Shown: piece after piece, positions 17,219 through 24,164 of the stretch | Position numbering within the stretch: the first letter of the stretch is position 1 | How the letters are laid out: each line of letters starts with the position of its first letter | Assembly (NCBI GenBank): GCA_902705865.1 | Contig: CACSIO010000002.1 | Location: 1-48,403, forward strand | Reading direction: 5' to 3' | Source of the DNA: BD1-7 clade bacterium | Lineage (GTDB): Bacteria > Pseudomonadota > Gammaproteobacteria > Pseudomonadales > DT-91 | Length of the DNA: 48,403 nt | Translations under genes and position numbers: made by a program | Notes under the pieces: model-generated | The model's database searches: none | Seen by the model: only the letters and a program-made list of their open reading frames with translations | Told to the model about the DNA's origin: nothing

Positions 17219-18265
17219 GTGGCACCTGATCAAATGAGTCGCTACATCTTTCAAGGTTTGATGAATACGCCGAAGTGTTTCCCCGCGTTTGCATTGTTCG
17301 AGGGGCAGGGCAGTGCCCTTTACAATGCAAAAGCCAGTATTGAAGCTTATTACCCGCGGTGGGCAGAGGTTGATGCTTTGCAATCGCATGCGGATCAAGT
17401 CGCCCGACTGTTGGCGGCTGAATATGCCCAAACCGGGCGGAATATCAATATCATTGAACTGGGGGTTGGTGACGGGCAAAAAATGTATCTGTTGATGCAG
17501 GCTCTCGCAGACGAAGGCTTACTGGAACACACTACATATCGGCCGATAGATCACAGCGCCAGTGCGTTGTCGGAGATCTTGCGCACAGTGTCTGGTTGGG
17601 AGTTTCCGGTGTCAGTCGCTCCGGTTAACGCAACATTTTGTGAGATGGGGCAGCACATCAAGGCGGCAGAGCACGAGATTAACCTGGTTGTTTGGCTCGG
17701 TTCGACCATCGGTTATCTGACCTCTAGCCAGCGCTACAGCATGATGGATACGCTTTATGAGCAATTAAACCCTGGAGATTATTTGCTGGTTGGCCTGGAT
17801 CTTAAAAAGTCACCGGAACGCATCCGTGAAGCCTATTGCAGTGAACCCAACCCGGCGTTCTTTTTGAATGCGATTCATGTGATTAATCATCATCTAGGGT
17901 TGCAATTGCAGGCCGGTGATTTTCGACATGTGTTTGATTATAACGATGAATCCGGTGAGGCATTTTCACGATTACAGTGCCAGCGCGATATTCTTTGTGA
18001 GTGTGGCGGGTATCAGTTTCATTTCGCTAAAGGCGAGTCACTGTATGTGTGCTCGCATCACAAGTTTACGCTGGATAGCTTTTGCACCTTGATGCAGTTT
18101 CATGGTTTTGAACCGCGTATCACGATTCAGGACAATGATTGTTTGATTGCTGACTGCCTGACTCAGCGTTCCCGGAAACGTGTGCCCCTGCGTGACGCCA
18201 CCAATGCCTTGAAGGACATCGCCAACATCGTTATGGGTTCGCCTTTCGATATTGCGAGCTTTTAG
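17219..18265 (+). CDS. EgtD-like SAM-dependent methyltransferase
   Basis: A 348-residue member of the histidine-specific methyltransferase family (Methyltransf_33, EgtD fold). SAM-binding motif I is 'ELGVGDGQK' (residues 80-88). Family signatures follow: 'LGSTIGYL' (160-167), 'DYLLVGLDLKKSPE' (187-200) and 'SLYVCSHHKFT' (274-284). EgtD makes hercynine from histidine for ergothioneine, but no egtB-like sulfoxide synthase is in the window. The substrate pocket sequences differ from those I know for EgtD, so the substrate may be another amino-group compound. The GTG start is supported by GGGAG at 6 bases; an internal ATG at 17234 has no ribosome binding site. The SDR gene follows at 97 bases. 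Confidence 0.78.
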   Translation: MAPDQMSRYIFQGLMNTPKCFPAFALFEGQGSALYNAKASIEAYYPRWAEVDALQSHADQVARLLAAEYAQTGRNINIIELGVGDGQKMYLLMQALADEGLLEHTTYRPIDHSASALSEILRTVSGWEFPVSVAPVNATFCEMGQHIKAAEHEINLVVWLGSTIGYLTSSQRYSMMDTLYEQLNPGDYLLVGLDLKKSPERIREAYCSEPNPAFFLNAIHVINHHLGLQLQAGDFRHVFDYNDESGEAFSRLQCQRDILCECGGYQFHFAKGESLYVCSHHKFTLDSFCTLMQFHGFEPRITIQDNDCLIADCLTQRSRKRVPLRDATNALKDIANIVMGSPFDIASF

Positions 18266-18362
18266 GTTCCTCTCTAAGTCTTTGGTGATTCACTGAGATT
18301 TTCCTCGGCTGTCTATTTGTTTTTGAATGGCTTAGAATTTTTAATTTTGACAGTCGAGCGGT

Positions 18363-19361
18363 ATGAAAATATTTATCACTGGCGCCACCGGTTTGATTGG
18401 CGCTAACAGTACATTGGAACTGCTGCGCGCGGGCTACCAGGTTCGTTTGTTGGTGCGTAACGCCGATAATGCGCGGGCGTATTTTAAGGCGCACGGTTTT
18501 GATATCGACGATATCGTGGTTGCAGATATGCTCGATAAAGCATCGGTGAAGGCCGGTATGGCCGGGTGTGATGCGGTGTTGCACAGTGCAGCGATTGTCG
18601 ACCTGGATGCACGCAACGCAGAGCGTACGCGCGAGACCAATTTGCAGAGTATTGAATCGGTTATTGGCAGTGCCTGTGAATTGGGCATCGGCAAGATACT
18701 GTATGTATCCAGCATGAGTGTTTTCTACGATTTCTCGCAACCAGTGCTAACCGAAGAGACACCTATGGCGGATGTGCATGATGCGTATTCGTTATCGAAA
18801 AAGCTCTGCGAAACCCGAATTCGTGAATTACAACGTCAGGGTTATCCTATCATTTCAACGTACCCGTCAGCGGTATTTGGTCCGGATGATCCGAAATTGG
18901 CCGAAAGCAATAGTGCGATTATTCGGTTTCTTACCTCGGTTGTGCCGCTGACGTCGTCGGGTATGCAGTTTATTGACGCCAGGGATATCGCCATCGCTCA
19001 TCGATTGTTGCTTGAGGGTGAGCTGGATAACGATAGAACTAAGGAGCGGTATATTCTTGGCGGTACTTTTGTTCGTTGGCCTGAATTAGCGGATCTACTC
19101 GAACGCGCAGCCGGACAAAAACTGTGGCGCTTGCCGGTGCCCGGGCCGTTATTTCGAGTGGTTGGTGTGTTGTTTGATTGGGTGCGGCATCTTGTGCCGA
19201 TTGAGTTTCCGATTTCTCGCGAGGCGACCCGCATCGTGACGCAATTACCGCTTGCTGAGTCATCTCGCCTGCACGCGCGTACCGGGCTAGAGTTTCGCCC
19301 ACCGCTGGATACGCTGACCGATACCATTGCTTGGATGCGTAAAACTGGCAAGGTTAAATAG
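18363..19361 (+). CDS. extended short-chain dehydrogenase (NAD-dependent epimerase / 3-beta-HSD / DFR-like)
   Basis: A 332-residue Rossmann enzyme. The N-terminal 'TGATGLIG' (residues 6-13) binds NAD(P). The active-site Tyr142 and Lys146 form the YxxxK motif in 'AYSLSKKLCE', with the expected Ser at 'YVSSMSVF' (114-121). 'YPSAVFGPDD' is typical of the dihydroflavonol-reductase / 3-beta-hydroxysteroid dehydrogenase branch. A hydrophobic stretch near residues 260-280 may touch the membrane. It lies 97 bases after the EgtD-like gene on the same strand and could share its transcript. The substrate is unknown; a steroid- or lipid-like ketone or alcohol is the family's common range. Confidence 0.85.
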   Translation: MKIFITGATGLIGANSTLELLRAGYQVRLLVRNADNARAYFKAHGFDIDDIVVADMLDKASVKAGMAGCDAVLHSAAIVDLDARNAERTRETNLQSIESVIGSACELGIGKILYVSSMSVFYDFSQPVLTEETPMADVHDAYSLSKKLCETRIRELQRQGYPIISTYPSAVFGPDDPKLAESNSAIIRFLTSVVPLTSSGMQFIDARDIAIAHRLLLEGELDNDRTKERYILGGTFVRWPELADLLERAAGQKLWRLPVPGPLFRVVGVLFDWVRHLVPIEFPISREATRIVTQLPLAESSRLHARTGLEFRPPLDTLTDTIAWMRKTGKVK

Positions 19362-19595
19362 CACGTTGATTGGGTAGGATCTGTTTTCGATACAGGTAAA
19401 AAGGTACCCGCTCATGCTCATATTGGTAGTGATTGTTATGGTGTGATCGGTGATGCACTGGTTCGATACTTCAGTAAATGATGGGCGATTTTTTGGTGTG
19501 TTGATAACGCTTGTGTGACGGACAAGCACAAGGCTAACCTTAGCAAGAGGTTATCTGGAGAAATTTAACGCGCGAGAGTGTCTGAATCGGAATGT

Positions 19596-19640
19596 CTGTA
19601 TCTGCGTTGTTTCAATACTAAAAAAACAACGCAGATACAG
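19596..19640. repeat. perfect 17-bp inverted repeat
   Basis: CTGTATCTGCGTTGTTT, an 11-base A/T-rich spacer, then its exact reverse complement. It begins 9 bases past the stop of the minus-strand gene at 19649. No T run follows the hairpin on either strand, so it is not a textbook terminator, although it would form a very stable RNA stem. It could be a protein-binding site or the end of a small mobile unit. Confidence 0.8.
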
Positions 19641-19648
19641 GATGTCGA

Positions 19649-20128
19649 TCAAACGGCGAGAATAGCGCTTTGTGGTTGAATACCTTCTGGCGCCACCGAG
19701 CGGAAATAGAGCTTGCGGGTCTTTCTCAACTGCAGCTTAATTTCGTGTGTCGGCTCGATATGCTGTTGTTCCATCAACCAATCGACGGCTAGGTTGTAGG
19801 CGTCGTCAAAACCACGGCAGTCGATGGTAATTTCAGTTTGTTTTCTGTTGGCATAGAGTGAAAAGTACTCGTAGGGCTTGTAGCCTTTACGAGCGCGATA
19901 TTTTCTATCCATACCTCGGATAAGCCCATCATCCCGGAACATTTTATTAATGCCGAGATCACGTTGCAGCTGTTTAAACCGCTTGTTTTCCTTTACTTTA
20001 CCTGCCAGCGCTTCGGCAGCCTGACGTCCATCTGTTGTTAGAGGGAAGTATTTTTGAGTCCCTGTTTCGCGGTCGAAAACCCGGTAACGTTTGGGTTCTG
20101 TCTTATTCGGATGAAGCATCACAGTCAT
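19649..20128 (-). CDS. hypothetical basic protein, possibly AP2-like DNA-binding
   Basis: A 159-residue basic protein with no signal peptide. A region at about 95-135 ('YEYFSLYANRKQTEITIDCRG', then 'FDDAYNLAVDWLMEQ') has the strand-strand-strand-helix rhythm and the F-D-x-A-Y-x-x-A pattern of AP2-type DNA-binding folds. This is a weak resemblance. An earlier repeat-like stretch ('RYRVFDRETGTQKYFPL') may be a second beta unit. The start is placed at the ATG at 20128, preceded by AGGAG at about 10 bases; a longer frame reaches 20197. An 18-bp palindrome lies about 75 bases upstream and may be an autoregulatory operator. Small single-gene unit; function unknown. Confidence 0.6.
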   Translation of the reverse strand: MTVMLHPNKTEPKRYRVFDRETGTQKYFPLTTDGRQAAEALAGKVKENKRFKQLQRDLGINKMFRDDGLIRGMDRKYRARKGYKPYEYFSLYANRKQTEITIDCRGFDDAYNLAVDWLMEQQHIEPTHEIKLQLRKTRKLYFRSVAPEGIQPQSAILAV

Positions 20129-20201
20129 AAATAAGAAGACTCCTAAAAGATCGTCGTTGTCTGATGGTAACCGTTTGTTGTCGCAACGATATTTCACGTT
20201 G

Positions 20202-20219
20202 TTGGTGTATATACGCCAA
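20202..20219. promoter_or_regulatory. operator-like 18-bp palindrome
   Basis: TTGGTGTATATACGCCAA is symmetric apart from one G/T mismatch in each arm. It sits about 75 bases before the start of the hypothetical gene at 20128 on the minus strand, within its probable promoter. A dimeric regulator site is plausible. Confidence 0.4.
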
Positions 20220-20445
20220 TACTGTTGAAACGGCTATATTTATCGTTAATCAATATTTACTCAGTGCAGCTATGCAACAATGTATATAAGCAATAGGCTG
20301 AAATCGCAGGCGTGTAAGCGGTTTGCTCTACCTGTGATAACTGTAGCCTAGTGCTTAATCGTTGCTTTGTGCCTCTGTATTTATCCCGTTGTTGGAATGC
20401 CATTGCAGGGGCTAACAATTAGCTGGCGACCTCGTTATTAATATT

Positions 20446-20484
20446 GATCGTTATTGCTAATGATCGCTATAACTGTTGATCGTT
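20446..20484. repeat. three 16-bp-spaced direct repeats (GATCG[T/C]T/A)
   Basis: GATCGTTAT (20446), GATCGCTAT (20462) and GATCGTTCA (20478) recur exactly 16 bases apart, about one and a half helical turns. They form an iteron-like or regulator-binding array upstream of the transporter pseudogene. No replication protein gene is near, so a regulatory array is the better guess. Confidence 0.4.
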
Positions 20485-20785
20485 CAGTTTCAGATGACGA
20501 TGCATGGTAGATAATCGCTTTGAATCACGAATTGATGCGACCTTTGCGATTCTATCGCTGGGTTCGCTTTCCGCATGCAGTCTGATTCCGGATCTGTCCA
20601 TTCAGCGTAGAATGCGATTGGAGAGATCGACAGTTTAGCATTTTTACTCGTTGTATGTAGCTTGTATATGCCCAACGATAGTCGCCATGATCGCTTTATG
20701 TCTACTGCTATGCAGGAGCTTGAGTTTGCAACTTAACAACGTCGTTGATTTTATATATCGCTGGAATTCTTTGTCTGCCACTGCA

Positions 20786-21419
20786 TTGCCGTGGCGGAAA
20801 ATTTCCCAAGCTTTTTCTGTGACAGCAGTTTTTCTGTTCTGTTCCCTGCTATCGGTCAATACTTTGGCTGCAGCCACTGAATCTGTCGTGACATCCGCTG
20901 GTGTGTTGGATTGGTCATCCATAATTATTATGTTAGCCGGTGGGCTGGTGCTGTTTCTGCTGGGTTGATAACTATGATCGCAATCCCTAGGTATGATTGC
21001 GGGGGAAGAGGGGAATAGGAATTTCGGAACCACAATCACTGCCCAAATCATTGCGTTCGATGCTGCAGAGGTGTCTTTGCTCGGGCTTTGCGATTTATTC
21101 TTTAGCTAAACAAGATCGGTGGCGATCTGCCGGTATGCTGATTTTTAGCTTGGGTCTGATCTTTTTCGGGATGCAGTCGATGGGTGAGGGTATGGCAACT
21201 CTGCGTACCTCCCCCCAATTTTTTACGTTTATGGCACAGGTGAGTCTTCCCGCTTTGGGGATATTAGTTGCTGCGTTACCGGTTTAGTGCAATCGTAGTC
21301 GGTAACAACCGGCTTGATTGTAGTTATAGCTTCACAAGACCTGATTGATATTGAGGCAGGTATTGTGATGGCATTGGATGCAAACATTGGCATCTGCATC
21401 ACGCCAGATTTTTGGGCCT
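20786..21419 (+). pseudogene. broken Na+/phosphate cotransporter gene (NptA/PNaS family)
   Basis: Pieces of a Na/Pi cotransporter survive in order but not in one frame. First comes a signal-like segment and 'LDWSSIIIMLAGGLVLFLLG', ending in TGA at 20966. After a deletion, 'FGTTITAQIIAFDAAEVSL' resumes and stops. A shift to another frame gives 'GLIFFGMQSMGEGMATLR' and 'FMAQVSLPALGILVAAL'. A second shift gives 'LVQS*SVTTGLIVVIASQDL', where TAG at 21296-21298 interrupts the QSSS signature, followed by 'IEAGIVMALDANIGICIT'. The first QSSS repeat and the C-terminal half are gone. The remains end against the 3' end of the LuxR-type gene. It cannot make a working transporter. Confidence 0.8.
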
Positions 21420-22553
21420 TCAGGTCAGGATATTCCATAGCAGATTGATCAGCTCGCCCTGGCGGTTGGTGCCGGTTTTTAGCAGTAACGACTGAATCTG
21501 TGAGCGAATGGTGTTGATCGAAACGCCATTATCCTGAGCGATTTCTTTCGGATCTTTACCTGTGATCATGGCCGCGGCAACTTTGCATTCTGCTTTGGTT
21601 AGATCAAATAACTCCATTAACAACTCCTTACGTGTTATCGGTTGCCCAGAGTTGGTATGGATCGTCATGAAGACTGCAGGTTTGGAATATGTTGCCTGGC
21701 CCGACATCGGTACGTACCTGAGCACAAAAATACTCGGCACACTTAGGTTGGGTAAAAATAGACCACGTGGTGCCACGCTTTTATTCGCGGTGACCCATTC
21801 GATAAGGTCCATCAGCTTTTTTTGTTCCGATCGAGACTTGAGTTTGAAATGGCCTCGGTCGAGTCGAAAACAATCATGTTGCTCGATTAAGGCAGTTGCG
21901 CGTTCGTTACAGGATAACACCTTGGCTGTGTCGTCGATGGCGATGGCACTGCTATCGAGGCTGGAAATATAGTCCGAAAAAAAACGATGGGCAGCGTGTG
22001 CTGTTAGCACCAGCTTATGTAATTTTGCCGCCCGAAGAATATGCGGTGCCAGCCGCATCAAAATATCTTTGTGCTGCTGGGTGAATCCTTTGCCGGGTTC
22101 AAACATGGCGCTACGAAAGCTTAGGCAAATGTCGGTGGATTCGTGCTCAACATCAATGCCGATAATATCAACGATCTCGATAGGCTCGATAAAACCCTTG
22201 TAGTAGTCCGATTGTTGAAACGAATGTCGATCGACAACGTCATAGATCGATAGGCACTTTCCTCGGGGTAAATCGAAGAAGGGATCCATCTCCCAATAGG
22301 TATTGTTGTAGTCGCTGGCGGCGTCGTGATCTTCGTGGGTGTAAACAATAAAACCGGGGTCATTGCGTTCAGGGCGAGGTTTGCGGAAAACAACGATGGA
22401 GGCCGTGTCTGGCATTTTCTCTTGAAGCAAAGTCAGAAACCGAGACCAAGGGTTTTCTTCCATTGGCGCTTCGTAAATGGCCTGTTGGAGTTCGTCGTAG
22501 TCGTCGATGGTGAAATCGATGATGTTGGTATCGCTGGTCAGAGCTGTATTCAC
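21420..22553 (-). CDS. LuxR-type helix-turn-helix transcriptional regulator
   Basis: A 377-residue protein whose last 65 residues are a LuxR-type HTH: 'LTKAECKVAAAMITGKDPKE' then 'IAQDNGVSINTIRSQIQSLL'. The N-terminal 300 residues resemble PAS-like or ligand-binding regions of stand-alone LuxR-type regulators: 'FFSDYISSLDSSAIAIDDTA' then 'KVLSCNERATALI' looks like a PAS core at about 190-225. There is no receiver domain with a phosphorylatable Asp. It does not look like a standard acyl-homoserine-lactone receptor. It is monocistronic, tail to tail with the transporter pseudogene, and divergent from the steroid-reductase-like gene, which it might regulate. Confidence 0.85.
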   Translation of the reverse strand: MNTALTSDTNIIDFTIDDYDELQQAIYEAPMEENPWSRFLTLLQEKMPDTASIVVFRKPRPERNDPGFIVYTHEDHDAASDYNNTYWEMDPFFDLPRGKCLSIYDVVDRHSFQQSDYYKGFIEPIEIVDIIGIDVEHESTDICLSFRSAMFEPGKGFTQQHKDILMRLAPHILRAAKLHKLVLTAHAAHRFFSDYISSLDSSAIAIDDTAKVLSCNERATALIEQHDCFRLDRGHFKLKSRSEQKKLMDLIEWVTANKSVAPRGLFLPNLSVPSIFVLRYVPMSGQATYSKPAVFMTIHTNSGQPITRKELLMELFDLTKAECKVAAAMITGKDPKEIAQDNGVSINTIRSQIQSLLLKTGTNRQGELINLLWNILT

Positions 22554-22903
22554 CGCTGGATTCCGTTTTTATGTTTGAGTAGATGCCATTATGCGTTTGA
22601 CGACATCACCCATTTGGCTGGGGTGGTTTTCCAATCGTGTCAATTTACCGTGATAGATGCTCGCATTGCATCATCAGTTTGGATGATGCCGATAACAACG
22701 TTAAAAATAGTAATCTTTTTTGCGGTTTATCATGCAAATACATGGTGAGGGGCGGGCTTTGCGTTGCCTACAATAATGACTTTAACGATGAGACTCTTGT
22801 GATTCCTAAGGTATTACCCGAGTGATACATAGACTCGTCGACTGTGATTTATCAATATCTCGCTTGGCTGCGAGTTAATCGCCAATATAGAGGAACCCCT
22901 TTC
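22554..22903. promoter_or_regulatory. divergent intergenic region, regulator / reductase
   Basis: About 350 bases between divergent genes. Short frames here (for example 22637-22825) have no ribosome binding site or coding character and are not called. AGGA at 22891-22894 serves the reductase start at 22904. Confidence 0.4.
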
Positions 22904-23713
22904 ATGTCAGTTGTAATGGATACACTGCAGCAGTTACAGGCAGTAAACTTGGATCAATTTAACCTGTTTTTGGATTATTGGCTGGCATTCGCGTTGTTGA
23001 GTGGGTTGCTGATTTTAGTGGGTGATCATCAACCGATTAGTAATCGAATTGAAAACTCTACGATTCGTAAACTGGGCGGTAGTATCAACAAGCGAGCAGG
23101 TTGGATCATTATGGAGATCCCGATTCTGATCGTTGTGTTGTATTTCTTTCTGACGGGCTCCCATGGATGGAATGCATCGGCAGTGATGGTGGCATTTTTT
23201 GTGATGCACTACATCAATCGAGCGCTGATCTTCCCTTACCGGATTAAGGTCAATGGCAAAACCATGCCGGTGATATCCATGCTCTCGTCGATGATCTTCT
23301 ATATCGTCAATGGGTATTTGATTGGGCATTACTTTGGCTCGTTGAAAAGCTATCCGGTGGAGTGGTTGTGGGACCCCCGCTTCCTTATAGGTGCAGCGAT
23401 GTTTATTGTTGGTTTTGTGATCAATATTCAGTCAGATAATATTTTGATCAATCTGCGTAAACCGGGCGAAACGGGTTACAAGATTCCGCGAGGTAAATGG
23501 TTTCGCTGGGTGTCGTGCCCCAATTATATGGGTGAATGCTTGGAATGGATCGGTTTTGCGATCATGAGCTGGAGCTTTCTTGGTGCAGTTTATGCGGTAT
23601 GGGTATGCTTGCCGCTCGTGTTGCAGGCCCGTAATGCGCATCAGTGGTATCGGGATACGTTTGCGGAGGAGTATCCGGCTAAAAGGCGTGCGATTGTTCC
23701 GTTTATCCTTTAA
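22904..23713 (+). CDS. steroid 5-alpha-reductase-like membrane enzyme
   Basis: A 269-residue membrane protein with about six or seven hydrophobic segments. The C-terminal third carries the signature of the 3-oxo-5-alpha-steroid 4-dehydrogenase family: 'GYKIPRGKWFRWVSCPNYMG' followed by 'ECLEWIGFAIMSWS', with the final 'WYRDTFAEEYPAKRRAIVPF'. These enzymes reduce a C=C bond next to a ketone in steroids or related lipids using NADPH. The preferred start is ATG 22904, preceded by AGAGGA at 9 bases; a GTG frame reaches back to 22844. In bacteria members of this family may act on sterols, fatty chains or polyprenoids, so the substrate is open. The LuxR-type regulator is divergent. Confidence 0.85.
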   Translation: MSVVMDTLQQLQAVNLDQFNLFLDYWLAFALLSGLLILVGDHQPISNRIENSTIRKLGGSINKRAGWIIMEIPILIVVLYFFLTGSHGWNASAVMVAFFVMHYINRALIFPYRIKVNGKTMPVISMLSSMIFYIVNGYLIGHYFGSLKSYPVEWLWDPRFLIGAAMFIVGFVINIQSDNILINLRKPGETGYKIPRGKWFRWVSCPNYMGECLEWIGFAIMSWSFLGAVYAVWVCLPLVLQARNAHQWYRDTFAEEYPAKRRAIVPFIL

Positions 23714-24164
23714 TTGGAATCATCGACTCTGGTGATATGGGGCTCCTTCGAAGGTTATACTTATTTACTTTGGGTTGTAATCTCGTCAGCACATGGTGAG
23801 TTTGGCTTGGTGTATCGGCTTTTTTGCCTCGAAAAGCCTAGCTTATTTCGAAATACCCACTTAGTAGTGTTTTGATAGCCAATTCGTATAAATATTTTCT
23901 TTCATTACATCACTTTGTTTCTATAAAATTACAATTAGATTTAGAAGTCATAAACATTGTGAAGGCATGAAGAAGGGACGGACATAATCGTGATCCTAAA
24001 GTGCTTTTCGTCCAGAGAGCCGATAACTAGATAATAATGGCTTGGATGAATGTCAATTTCCTTAGCACAACCACAGTAATTTTCCTGCAAGTTGCTGTTG
24101 TGTAAATGGTTTTTCTGTTTGACCTCACATAATAATAACTATTCAAAGGCTTAGGAGTGTCGTT
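23714..24164. other. long leader/intergenic region before the surface-protein gene
   Basis: About 450 AT-rich bases with no gene. A weak pairing GGACG (23976-23980) with CGTCC (24009-24013) and several A/T-rich tracts suggest a promoter and a structured 5' leader for the large secreted protein. I compared it with the c-di-GMP-I riboswitch consensus and did not find the conserved core. GGAG lies 7 bases before the ATG at 24165. Confidence 0.4.

Larger units (their letters stand above)
20129..20785. other. non-coding interval with operator-like and direct repeats
   Basis: More than 600 bases without a credible gene. It holds the palindrome at 20202-20219 and the GATCG direct repeats at 20446-20484. 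The hydrophobic frame starting at 20651 is best read as the upstream edge of the transporter pseudogene. The rest shows no recognised element. Confidence 0.5.

Noticed and set aside
19376..19560. Stretch of inverted repeats such as CTTGTG...CACAAG as a CRISPR or attachment site
   Set aside because: The repeats are short, single and irregular, with no spacer pattern and no integrase nearby.
20446..20484. Plasmid or phage replication origin (iterons)
   Set aside because: Three short repeats only, and no replication initiator gene in the window.
22637..22825. Short ORF between the LuxR-type gene and the reductase gene
   Set aside because: No ribosome binding site or recognisable motif; more likely promoter sequence.
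23714..24164. Possible c-di-GMP-I (GEMM) riboswitch before the surface-protein gene
   Set aside because: Only a GGGACG stretch and a weak 5-bp pairing were found; the conserved GCAAAGCC-like core and tetraloop-receptor are missing.
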